NCBI GenBank assembly: GCA_020536535.1
Contig: JAHLWZ010000206.1
Span: forward strand, 26,103 to 80,267
Reading direction: 5' to 3'
Length of the DNA stretch: 54,165 nt
DNA from: Pelomyxa schiedti
Taxonomy: Eukaryota; Evosea; Pelobiontida; Pelomyxidae
The notes beneath the pieces are model-generated. The model ran no database searches and was not told where the DNA came from. It was given only the letters and a program-made list of their open reading frames with translations. This document shows positions 44,411 to 54,165 of the stretch, one piece after another. Position 1 is the first letter of the stretch; the number at the start of each line of letters is the position of its first letter. The position numbers and the translations under genes were made by a program.

Positions 44411-46567
44411 TCATGGAGCAACAAGCATTTTGCTTCTCACAAAAGCAATGGCGGCATCCTTCACTTTCTGTATGGTTTCAGGTGTGCCATTCACTTTCTC
44501 GTACTCGAGATACTTCTTGAAGAAGAACTTCATCTTAAAAGGAGAAAGCTTCAGCATAATTGCTCTCTCAAATAAGTTTCTATTTGTTTTGTGTGGTGGG
44601 AAAATGTGAGATGATGAAATGTCAAAGCCAAATGTACCTGATTGTTGCGGGTGTCCCTTTCATTTTCTCCATGTCAATATAGACTGACCACACATCAATT
44701 CGCCTGGGGTAATTACTTATGATTCCCTCGAAAATAGTCCGACCTGTTGTTATGGGTGTAAGTTCCTTCTTGAAGAGTGGCGAAATAAACCTCTCTCAGG
44801 GCTTCCATATTTGAATTCCATTATAGCAAATTTTTCTATTACCTTTAAATCTGTTGTGCACATGAGACAACAAAAAGGTACGGTGAAGGAAAGGTACACA
44901 CGCTTTTTTTTTGGTAGAGTATTTAACGCTTTTGTTAGAAGTTGCTGCTGCTGAACGTGTGAGCCGTTTTTTAGAAGGAACGTGCCATACTTCACCCATA
45001 CTTTCCCACACTGTGAATATTTTGTTATAAGCTTTTTATACGCTTCTTCAGCCAAATCCGTGTGCCCTGAGTGTTCTTGTATGAAAGCAAGCTGTTGATA
45101 TATCAGTTTGCCATTGCTTTCTTGAGCTGCTTGAGTGACCACCTGAATGCAGGTTCTCCCGGTGAATACTAATATAGGCACAAACTGAACGTACATTTTC
45201 TAGTGTGAGAGGTGTGCCGTACTTCACCTCCAGGTTAATCCATGCTATCCAAACATTGTACTTCTCTTTTTCCTCTGTTACCATAATTCTCTAGGGGGAT
45301 GTTGGTGAATCTCTCAATGCCCACCCCATCCCATCTCGCTTAAAGAAAGAAACCTTCAGTGCACGCCTGGCAACAGTCCTTGCTTTATCAATTTCTCCCA
45401 TAGAAACCTACAACCTTTAAGCACGCAACTACAGAAATGACGAACTCACCCAAAAGGCCATGTACTTGATCCATATAAAGGAACTGGAAGGAGAGCCAAG
45501 CAGAACACGATCAAAATCTGGAGTTGTATGTAAGCTACAGCATCACTATTACCCATACCTGCTGCAGTCTCAGGAGCTTTTTGATTTGCTAATTCAATTT
45601 CACGCTGTATAAAATGAGGATGCAGTTTCACAAAAAAAAGGGAGATACCCTAGAAACATCCTCCTCATGTTTTTCTCGTGCTAGTTTTGCCTCTTTCTTC
45701 TTCAGAGAAATCATAAGTTTGTCTACTTTCGCGGGTTTTGGAGGTGTTTGTTGACGAGGTTGGGACTGTCGAGCCGGGTTCTTGGCAGGAGTGGGTTTTG
45801 ATTGAGGTACGGATGTGGGTGCAGATACAGTTGTAGCTCTAGTCAAAGGTTGACTGCAGGAAAGAAAACTGAGGTTAATCAAGAAGCTATGAAATTGAGT
45901 TACCTGGGCTGTGTGCCCCATTCGAAACCAACAGAAGAAATGACAGTTGGGGTGGGGTTAGCTTCTTCCGACCGCCGTTCTTCCACTGGGTCTACAGAGT
46001 CACTTTCCGGTTCGTCCTTAATTTTTGGCTTGGGTGTGCTTGATGCCGTCTTAGGTGTGGCAGCACTTTTTTCCTTTGGTTTGGCATCTGGTGTAGATGT
46101 TTTTTTGAGTGCCGTGGATTTCAATGGAATTTGCGTGTTTGTAGTTTGTGGTGTTGGCAGTGGCTCCTCTTGCTTTATTTCCAGAGGGTGTATGTGTTTA
46201 GTAGCCGTTTCTTTCTTTGATACGACCTTGCTAAAGCGTTAGAAAAACCAACCCTCGCATTTGTCAATTTCAAAAGGTGGGTTACTTTTCTCCTTTTGTT
46301 AGTCGTTTCCGTCTTGCTCGAGGGCGTCGTTGTCGGCTTGGTTAGATCTGCTTTTTCGGAAGGTCCTCGTTTGCTCCCGGCGATTTTCGCCTCTGCAGCG
46401 ACTTGTGTATGCGGCCTAGTGGGGGCAGTCTCATCTGCGCAACCATCATCAGAGAGATCTTCGAGTTTTACTTCCACGGGCTTGCTGCCGGTTGTTTTTG
46501 TTGCTGTTTGCGCCGATTTTGGCTTTTTGGGCGCGACGGCGGTCCCCTTACGAGCTCGTGCTTTCAT
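44411..46567 (-). CDS. RRP5: Rrp5/PDCD11 C-terminal half as a separate gene (HAT repeats)
   Basis: Ribosomal RNA-processing factor, C-terminal part only. Start ATG at 46567 (MKARARKGTAVAPKKPKSAQ), a basic Lys/Thr/Pro-rich leader. It then has the Rrp5 pre-HAT marker VISSVGFEWG, a KKKEAKLAREKHEEDV helix, and the family signature LLGSPSSSFLWIKYMAFW. HAT repeats follow: KYNVWIAWINLEVKYGTP, HTDLAEEAYKKLI, VWVKYGTFLLKNGSHV, VIEKFAIMEFKYGSPERG. The ending FFKKYLEYEKVNGTPETIQ, SKMLVAP stops at 44411. In known Rrp5 the HAT repeats support early 18S processing. No S1 domain precedes them here, and the S1 part is encoded by a different gene at 48872-54165. Promoter separation is supported by the intervening gene and this gene's own ATG. 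Confidence 0.8.
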
Positions 46568-46783
46568 CTCCCCTCGTGTTCAAATTAATTAACAACACCT
46601 GCAACTGAATGGAATAGGAATTATTTATTGTTTCGTCTCGTTTGGTTTTGGGTGAAAGAAGATCTGGATATCGGTCCCTGAGACAAGTTTTCCGGGGTCA
46701 GTCCTTCGACTTCTGGTTGCTCTACTTTGGGAACAACTATCACAAAGAGGTTGAAAATAAGTTATTTTACAGTCTACTACAAT

Positions 46784-48297
46784 TTACGGGAAGCCCTCTG
46801 AGGGGAACAGTGAGACGGAAGTGAGTACTTCCACCATGTCCGAGGGGTACTCCAGCTCCAGTGGTGTCGGGTACAGAACAATGTCGTCCCACCATGGGGA
46901 AACAGGTGGCGGTACGTTCGTCACTGGAGAGCCCCCGTAAGGACTCGGAACCGTGGTAGGATGCACAGGAGGATGCACTTGAGGTTGCTTGTAATCTCCT
47001 GGTGGATATACACCCAACGGATTGTTTTCTACCAAGTTGTCAGCTGGTAGTGGATGATCCTGAGATTGAGGGCTTTGTTCTTGAGTATGTTGGGGTTCCA
47101 CTTGGGTCTCAGCTGGGATTTGTTGGACCTGGCCCTCGGTGCTCTCTGGGTACCCCTCAAAAGCTCGGGTAGCGGATATTTGTGGAGATTGTTGCAAAGC
47201 CGGCAATGGGGTGCTCACATTGGGACAAGGAATAGACGGGCCGTTACGTGAGGCCTTGACACAAACATCACAGTAACATGTACACTGGGGAGTTGGTGTA
47301 GAATTCTTGTTGACAGGTTCTGTGTCTAGTACTTTTGATCAGAACCAACCATTAAGAATACTGGGAGAAAGATACCAAGGATGTACGGAGTGAAAATCCA
47401 ACCTTGTTCTGTCTTCACAAGAATCCGCAACTGCAGATTCCCATCAAACACAGTCTTGTTGTTACGTTTCGTAATGTTTACGAAACATAACTGTACGCCA
47501 CGTTGTCCTTGGACTGTGTCTACTTTCGCTTAAGTTGAAGAAATGAAGAATGAGAAGAGAAAAACCTGACATTTCTAAGAAAGTACCCTTCTGGAGGGCG
47601 AGCTGCGGAACACCAGGGTTTTGGACAGACCGAAAAATGAGTGTCTTCAGCTGTCCGTCCTTGGGCATGTAACACGTGGAGAAAGTTTCTTCTTGAAGTG
47701 CAGGTGCCGTCTCAATGCCACACATGGTCAGGATGTTGTCGGGGACCGAGAGATACTTCTCCCAGTTGGCTTGTATTTTGGGCCTCAGTGTCGTGTTGAA
47801 GCGCTGGCATCGGAGCCCACGCATTTGATTTGTGATGTTTGGCTTTCGGTAGCTTTTCCCGTTACGTCTCCTGAAAAATTAAGCGTAAGCGTTTCTGAAG
47901 GGGAAAAAACGCGACAACCTGACGTGCTTTGGCTTCGTTGTTGTAGACGACATACCGGCTGCCGTTTACTTACTCTATCACCTGGATTTTTTGTGTTTTA
48001 TTTCTTGTGTTTCTCGGGCTTAAAAGCCTTCCGTCATCCAGCCTGAGAATCAAAGCCTGCTGCCGTTGAACGCCGAAACTATTAATGGTGCTCAGTCTCC
48101 CCGGGACAATGACTGAGCCTGTGCCCACAATACTGCCCTCGTACCACCATAACCACACCCAGTGTGATTTTTGCGTTTTTTAAGTGGTTTGTCCTTACAG
48201 GGACAATCACCCATCTATTGGGTGGAAATTCTTCGGTGGTAGTGAGGAAACAAGTTGTCGGCTTCTTTAACTTCTGTTTCGCCGAAAACTCGTTCAT
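46784..48297 (-). CDS. Unrecognised protein with Cys cluster and Pro/Gln-rich tail
   Basis: I do not recognise this protein. The best start is ATG at 48297 (MNEFSAKQKLKKPTTCFLTT). An ATG at 48559 with more introns is possible. Spliced coding reads RWVIVP to GSIVGTGSVIVPGRLSTINS, and LILRLDDGRLLSPR to KIQVIERRNGKSYRKPN, then MRGLRCQRFNTTLRPKIQAN and YLSVPDNILTMCGIE. It continues GVQLCFVNITKRNNKTVFDG, LQLRILVKTEQ and VLDTEPVNKNSTPT. A Cys cluster follows (CTCYCDVC), then a Pro/Gln/Ser-rich tail ending at 46784. The strand-rich central part suggests a beta domain. An apparent membrane span near 47380 is intronic in this model. Confidence 0.5.
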
Positions 48298-48871
48298 ATG
48301 AAAAGTGTCTGTCGGCAGTCGAGGAGACGCTTGCGGCAAGCGTATCGACACGCCGTGGCGTTAAACCACACATTTTTGTCTGTGAGTGACTAATTGTGGG
48401 TCCTTGCGGTAGGTTCATGATTAAAATTTTAGAGACTAATTGCCCTTGAAAGAGTCGATTATTCTTGCGGTGTACTAACCAAGAAATCTGCCATTTCAGC
48501 ACAAAGGAATGCCTTATCAAGAAAGAAAGGGTTTGTTTGTTCTTTAGAACTTCAGACATACAATCTTTCCCATGAACCCTTAAGGAAATATTCGAACATC
48601 AAGGGACCCAATGCAGGGAGGAAATAACAAAGACACCTAGATGTGCCCATGCCCAAATTGCTAGTGATCCCACAGCCCAACATTGGACTTCTGCTTCTGG
48701 AGCTTTATTGCGCACCTCACACCAAGGGACTGCACTGTACTCGTTCATAAGTGTTCTTGGTAAAACAAATTTTGAAATTTAAATTTTTGAATTCCGCAAT
48801 TCGTTTTTCAATGCCATAACAAAAGGGCTAAGGAGGTTGTATTAACAAGACAGTTGTTGTGCCAAAGTAGC
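48298..48871 (-). promoter_or_regulatory. Intergenic between Rrp5 N-half and unrecognised gene
   Basis: About 570 bp. The left part (48298-48559) might hold an extra 5' exon of the neighbour (an ATG lies at 48559). The rest (48560-48871) is AT-rich without coding potential and must contain the poly(A) region of the Rrp5 N-half and the promoter of the next gene. Confidence 0.35.
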
Positions 48872-51800
48872 CTAGAGGTTAACACATCCCAGTACTGATG
48901 AAGCTGTGCTTGATGGAGGAGTTGTAGCATCAGGTAATTCTTTTTCTTCCTGATCACTTTGTGTTGTTGGTGGTGCCACAGCCCCCGCATCGGCATCGGC
49001 AGCAGGCTCCAGGGGTGGTTGTGTGTCCTGGGCTTGTTGCTGCGGCTGCTGTGAGTCTGTGGGTTGTTCTGGCTCTGAGAATGCTGCGCTTTGGTATTGA
49101 TCCTGGTTCTCCTCAATTCTCACTGCTTCTAATGTTGGGTCTCTTTCCAGTTCCGGGGCTTGTTCTTGCTCCTCTGTTGGTGCTGCCATCTCCAGCTCCT
49201 GGGAGGGGACTCTTTCTCGCTCCGTTGTTGACGTGGGTGCTGGTTGTGTCACTGGCTCATTCTCCTGATCTTGTTCTTGTTCTTGTTCTGGTACTTGCTC
49301 TTGATTGTTGCCTGCGTCTTGAGATTGTTTGTCGGCTTGCTCCACGGCTTGTTCACTTACTTCGGAAATAGTTACCATTTCTGGGTCTGGCTCTTGTCTT
49401 GTGACTGGTGCTGACACAACCACTCCCTGCTGAGTAGGCGGCTCTTTCTCCTGCTCCCGTTCCATTGTTTCCAACACTCTCACAGGTTCTTCACTTTTTT
49501 GTTGGTTTTCAGGTTGTTCTCCCCGAGGCTCTGGCTCTTTGTCGGGGGCCTTTCCTTCCCCATGCTCTTGCTCTTTTCCTTCATGTTCCTTCACTTTCTG
49601 CTGCTCCAGTTCTTGATATTGTTGTGGCTCCGGCTCCTGTTCGCTTGTTTGTTCCATCTGTATCTCTTGTTCTTGGTTCAGTCCCTTTTCTCTCTGTTGT
49701 TCTTGATCTTGATTTCGTTCCAACTCTTGGTTACACTCATCTTCTCGTGCGCTGGAGGGAACAAGAACGAGTTCTTTGTTGTTTTGCTCCTCTCCTTGCT
49801 GTAGGGTCATCGCATTTGGTGATGTACCAACTTGTGCTGTGGAATCTTGTGACTGTTCTTCCCTAGGCTGCTCCAACTCCAGGTTTTGTTGCTCTTGTTG
49901 TCTTTGTTCTCTCACTTTCCCCAATTCCAATTCTTCCATTTTCTGTTGCTGCTGACCAACTTCTTTTTCCCATTGCTCTTCCTGGTCCTCTCCCCGCTCT
50001 ATTTGCCCAGGTGCAGCAGTCATTGTGGCATCTCGAAGTGTGGGATTGGATTCCGGGATATTTTCCACCACATTTTGTTTGGCTTCTGATTCTTTCTGAT
50101 GCAGGTCTACCGCCGGGCTAGTGTCAGTGGTTGGCGTGGTAGGGGACTCCTCGTTTGGTTCTTGATCTTTCAGTTCTTGGCTCTCCTCTTGCTCTTCTTT
50201 TTCTTTGGCTTTGGTTTCTTCTTGGGGTTCTTCGAAAACTAGGCTGTGTTCTTGTTCTATGTTGTGTTCCTGTTCTTGGTCATGCTGCTGTTTTTGTTCT
50301 TGTTGTGGTTGCGCATTGTTTTGTTGTTCTGTTTCTTGTGCTTGATTCTGTTGTGCTTCACCTTCATCGGGATTATTAGGTTGTAGAGGTCTTTGCTCCT
50401 CCGGTTGTGTTGGTACTTGTTCTTGTGGTTGTTCTTGTATATGTTCTTGGTGTTGCTCTTCATTTAGTTTTGATTGTGCTTGTCTTTGTTCTCGTTGAAG
50501 TTGTGGCTCTTGTGTTTGTTCTTTTAGTGGTGGATGAGGTTTTATGGGTGTTTTTATCGGTGATGAGGGTTTTGTACTATCCACTGTGATTGATATCTCA
50601 GCTGTGCCTACTGGCACTTCGTGCTCTGTGGGTGTTGCGGTTATTGATATTGCCTCCTTTTCAACTTGTTGGGTTGGAACATGAGTGACTTGCAGTTTTC
50701 TTCTTTTAACGGATCCGGGTTGGGTGATTACAGTCCGATCCTTTGAGGCAATGATTGGAACCTTTTTATTAACAAAAGAGACCTTCTTGGTTGTGAGAGA
50801 TTTCGTCTTGGAACTTTTCGTTTGGCCTGGTGCAGACTCCTTTTTCATATTGGAGGTTGTAGTTTCCACCTTAGCCACAGCGGATTTCTCTGTAATCCGC
50901 TTTGTGGCTGCAGGGGCTTTCTTTACCTTTGTGTGTGTACTTTCCTCTTGTGTTGGCAATGCCAGTTCGGTTTGGTTATGTGTAACTTTGGACTTAGAGG
51001 CTCTGGATTCTGTCTTTTTATTTGGTACATCAGATTGCTTCTAAGGAATCGTCATTATTTGGACAACGGTAAAACAGAGGACATACAAGTTGCAATTCTA
51101 ACTTTCCAGTATCCACTGATTGAACGATACATTCAACTACAGTGCCCACAGAGAGTTGCCCTTCTTGAGAAGTGTAAGATTATTTTCATTACAGCTTTAT
51201 TATCCACACCGAGAGGAGGGGGAGCAAATCCAACTATATCTTGGAACAGATGAACTTTGGTAAAGGAGGACTGTATTTGGTTGATTACTTGTAGGAAAAG
51301 CCAATTTTAGATGCAAATTGGAAAATTACTGATGCAGAGGTAACAATTCCATGTTGGACCATCCCTGGGTGCAAATCCGAGAATCTGTTTTGTTGATTGG
51401 TTGGCTTACTCCTTTTCCCCTTCCCCTTTTTACCGCTGGGGCACTTGATGCGGACTTGAGATAAGTTCCTTCTTGCAGGTGGCAATAATGCAGTTTAGGT
51501 GGTGCGCCCAGATCTGCAATTCTTCAGCAAACTCTAGTTTATGTTGTAAAAAATTCAGCATACCCTAGCTCCAACTGTCATCCCTCCTAGTGACTTAGAG
51601 GGTGCAGGTAACTCGGGAGGCCAGTGCAGATGTTTACAAATCACTAGGAAGTGTTTGCTTATGATATAACTTAATGAGATGGGGCACCATTCAAAGAATT
51701 TCCAATTTTCATCCAAATTCCTTGATTATCTACTTTCTGTACTGTTCCAACAACATTCGTACCAGGAGGTACATTTCTTTGATGTATGAAGTCCGGAGCA

Positions 51801-54165
51801 AGGTCTCGTGCGGCTATTGATACTTCAGCCCTCCCATCGATGAAACTAAGCTCTCGAACTCTTCCTTGCACCTTTTTGCACTCCCTGCTTTGTGGTGAGA
51901 AGAAAAATGAGGCATAGAAGCTAACCCAAAACGTGAGGACAGGTCAGTTCCAGGCTTTAAGTCAGTGAAGCGACGAGGTACGATACCTCGAAGAGTTTGG
52001 GCACGTGGTGCAACAGCTTTCTTCTTTGCAGCCGGGAGGGATATTTCCAGGTAGTCATGGTGGGCTTGAACAACAGTGCACCAATCTCCCCGGCTGCTAA
52101 CAACAGCACCGTAGCCTTTAATAAACTCTGCAACTTGGGCATCGGTATTCTTTTTAACCAAGACTGGAGAAATAGTTGAAGATACAATCGCAGGTTGTGC
52201 GTCAGTAAGTGCTGCTGGGGCTTGTGGAATTTCTGGGAACCTAAAAGAGGGTGTTGGAAATACATGCAACAAAAGGTTCGACCTGCTGCCTGGTTGCACT
52301 GTTGCGGGAAAAACGTATAATCGAAGCTTCACTATATGCTCCAGTGGTGAGAAGTGTACTTGAGAGGATTTTGCACCAGAATAGATAACACGTAGAGATA
52401 GCTGGCACAATTTTAACAATAGCCTAAGGACGTATGATACCTCATTTTTTTTCTGCATTTGGGGAGGCATGTGTGACTTTAGTACAACACCAAACATACC
52501 ACAATAAGTAACATGAAGGCCCCTCTCAGAGGATTTGACTACAGATGCACTAACACGCATACCAGCAACAGTACTGTTTAGATCTATGTCACTGTACTAA
52601 TTCAATGAGAATCAAGTGGGACTAAAGTGTGTTTCGTACAGTGCCATAGACTACAAGAGATGGGTCAATGGACAAGACCATATCCTTTGTGCAATCCTTT
52701 CCAATAGATTTTACATAGAAGTATCCTACTTGCCCAACTTTGAGAGGCTGTTGTCTTAGTTAAAACAGTGAAGAAGGCTGGGAAGTTACAGAAGGAATAC
52801 AATTGTAGGAGAGGCAGGTAAAACCCCAGTCAGGCCTTCTTTGATTTCTATTACTGCACTCGCGGCACTCGAGTGTTGAACTGCACCATATATAGTCTAA
52901 AAAATGTTTATAACAAACACAATGGAGGTGTTGTGGCTACTCACCACGCCTTTTTTCAAGTTGGAAACATTCAATCTCGTATTAACTTTCAAGGGGCTGT
53001 GAATAGTTTTTTAAACAAAAGGCAGTGATGAGATAGGAGAACTTTAACGACATGGGCCACCCTTTGGGTGACATCTGACCTCCACAGGCTGAACAGGTTA
53101 CATATTGCCCAATTGAAAAATAGTCATGCAAATGTACCATCTTCACTTTCTTCAATATGCATAATCTTATGATTTTTTAAAAGTACAAACCTCAGGGTTC
53201 TTTTTAAGAATCTGTGTGAGCGCCTTTGGAAACTTTTTTAAAATGATGAGTTAAAAGAATTCCTTAATGGAAGTTACTTCTTCTTTAGCCACATAGCCTT
53301 TTCTTGCATATGGTAACTGTAAGAGAAGAGCTTTTGTGTAGTCATCAATTTCTTCAATGATGCCAAGAAAAGTGTCACCAAGAGATACATCCTACAGAAA
53401 TAAACAATAGAATTTATCTTTATGCCATGCCTGCTGCTTTAACTGGGCATATTTAGGTTTGGGAGCACGAACAAATCCAACTGAGGCCAGTGGCAGAAGA
53501 TCACAAGTCAACTCTACCTGTTGAAGATACAGTATTAAACTCAAAATTAGATATCATCGTCGAGGTGGTGGTTTGTTTTCGCATGTGTGTTCGTATGCAT
53601 GAAAGAGAATAGTGGGAAAGATGCACATCAGGTATCAACAGATTCCCATCGTCGTCCCTTGCATCCTCCTGAGGTTCCTCTTCCTCCATAGCTTTCTTGG
53701 CCTTCTTTTCCTCCCTCTCCCTCTTCTCTGCAGCCAACCCCTCCATCTCACCAAGTGCAAATCTGTCAATAGGCGCATCCATCACCCCCTTCCCATCATC
53801 TCCGTCGTCATCGTCGTCATCATCATCGTCATCATCTTCTTCTTTACCTTCATCAGCACCAGTGTCTTCTTCTTTTTCCACTGCTTCTTCATTGTCGTCG
53901 TCGTCCTCCTCATCGTCATTGCCATCGCCATCACTGTCAGCGTCCTCCTCCTCCTCCTCCTTGTCCTTGTCCTTCTCATCACCATCGTCGTCGTCCTCAT
54001 CGTCATCCTCATCGTCAGCCTTCTTTTCCTCCTCCTCCTCCTCCTCCTCCTCCTCCTCCTCCTCATCGTGATCATCCCCACCACCACCGTTGTCGTCGTG
54101 GCTATTCTTGTCTTCGGCTTTGATTTCCGCCTCCTCTTCCACCACCTCTCCGTCGCTGCTGTCGT
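48872..54165 (-). CDS. RRP5: Rrp5/PDCD11 N-terminal S1-domain half with Gln/Glu-rich tail (partial)
   Basis: Runs off the right edge, so the start is missing. The visible N-terminus is a long Asp/Glu tract (about 53790-54140), then IPDVELTCDLLPLASVGFV. S1 domains follow: DVSLGDTFLGIIEEIDDYTK, LKVGQVGYFYVKSIGKDC, and MRVSASVVKSSERGLHVTYC. That last one matches the third S1 of Rrp5, with GVVLKSHMP. Next come VQGRVRELSFIDGRAEVSIA with VPPGTNVVGTVQKVDNQGIW, then FSDLHPGMVQHGIVTSASV, then EGQLSVGTVVECIVQSVDTG. A clean phase-0 intron at about 51043-51086 then joins KLELQL to KQSDVPNKKTESR, which leads into a 700-residue Lys- then Gln/Glu-rich tail ending at 48872. About six S1 units are visible rather than twelve. 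Known role: pre-rRNA binding in early 18S and 5.8S processing. Confidence 0.78.
48990..50600 (-). repeat. Gln/Glu-coding low-complexity region
   Basis: Degenerate CAA/CAG/GAA/GAG tandem composition within the tail of the Rrp5 N-half, read on the minus strand. Typical text is QEQVPEQEQEQDQEN and QREKGLNQEQEIQ. There is no fixed repeat unit, which suggests slippage rather than domain duplication. Confidence 0.8.
53790..54080 (-). repeat. Acidic trinucleotide tract (Asp/Glu runs)
   Basis: On the plus strand these are TCC/TCG/TCA trinucleotide runs, purest at about 54028-54063. They encode runs of Glu and Asp in the Rrp5 N-half. Confidence 0.8.

Noticed and set aside
47340-47410. Hydrophobic stretch that looks like a membrane span
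   Set aside because: The splice model that keeps the frame (TEQ joined to VLDTEPVNK) removes it as an intron, so I do not call a membrane protein.
1-54165. tRNA, rRNA or other structured RNA genes
   Set aside because: I saw no tRNA-like internal promoter boxes or rRNA-like stretches while reading. A tRNAscan or Rfam scan was not possible, so this is not proof of absence.

Overview
This is nuclear DNA of a unicellular eukaryote. Genes are packed on both strands and broken by many short GT-AG introns, mostly about 28-50 nt. Reading frames only become continuous after these introns are removed, and conserved domains such as SAC, RhoGEF, RasGEF, vWA, Rab7 and Rrp5 then join cleanly across the junctions. 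The content (RasGEF, several RhoGEFs, a TRIM-like protein, a SAC phosphatase with a FYVE-like finger, Pro/Gln/Ser-rich low-complexity tracts) fits an amoebozoan best. That placement is inference from gene content. All spliced models were read by eye. Domain calls are firmer than individual exon edges.

Layout: 1-965 (+) end of an unrecognised helix-rich gene; 1237-5091 (-) RhoGEF with DH-PH-DH; 5402-9280 (-) one gene joining a ubiquitin-like domain, a vWA, a CBM20 starch-binding module and a second vWA; 9392-10781 (-) membrane metallophosphoesterase; 11067-12140 (+) HIT-like protein; 12242-18077 (-) RasGEF; 18212-19457 (-) ZIP metal transporter; 19662-23217 (+) possible FIRRM/C1orf112 relative; 23382-24390 (-) Rab7; about 24517-28733 (+) large unrecognised gene with a palindromic insertion in one intron; 29600-30167 (+) decayed Sel1-repeat remnant; 30492-32825 (-) second RhoGEF; 33298-39833 (+) SAC9-like phosphoinositide phosphatase with a FYVE-like finger; 39920-42963 (-) TRIM-like RING/B-box protein with FN3 and Gly-rich modules; 43087-44361 (+) basic, probably nucleolar protein; 44411-46567 (-) C-terminal HAT half of Rrp5; 46784-about 48297 (-) unrecognised protein; 48872 to beyond 54165 (-) N-terminal S1 half of Rrp5 with a Gln/Glu-rich tail.

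Functionally, one group of genes serves small-GTPase, phosphoinositide and endolysosomal signalling (two RhoGEFs, RasGEF, Rab7, SAC9-FYVE). A second group serves ribosome biogenesis (both Rrp5 halves and the basic 43-44 kb protein). The items most worth follow-up are the split Rrp5, the SAC9-FYVE fusion, the Ubl-vWA-CBM20-vWA protein and the foldback insertion at 26.9-27.4 kb.
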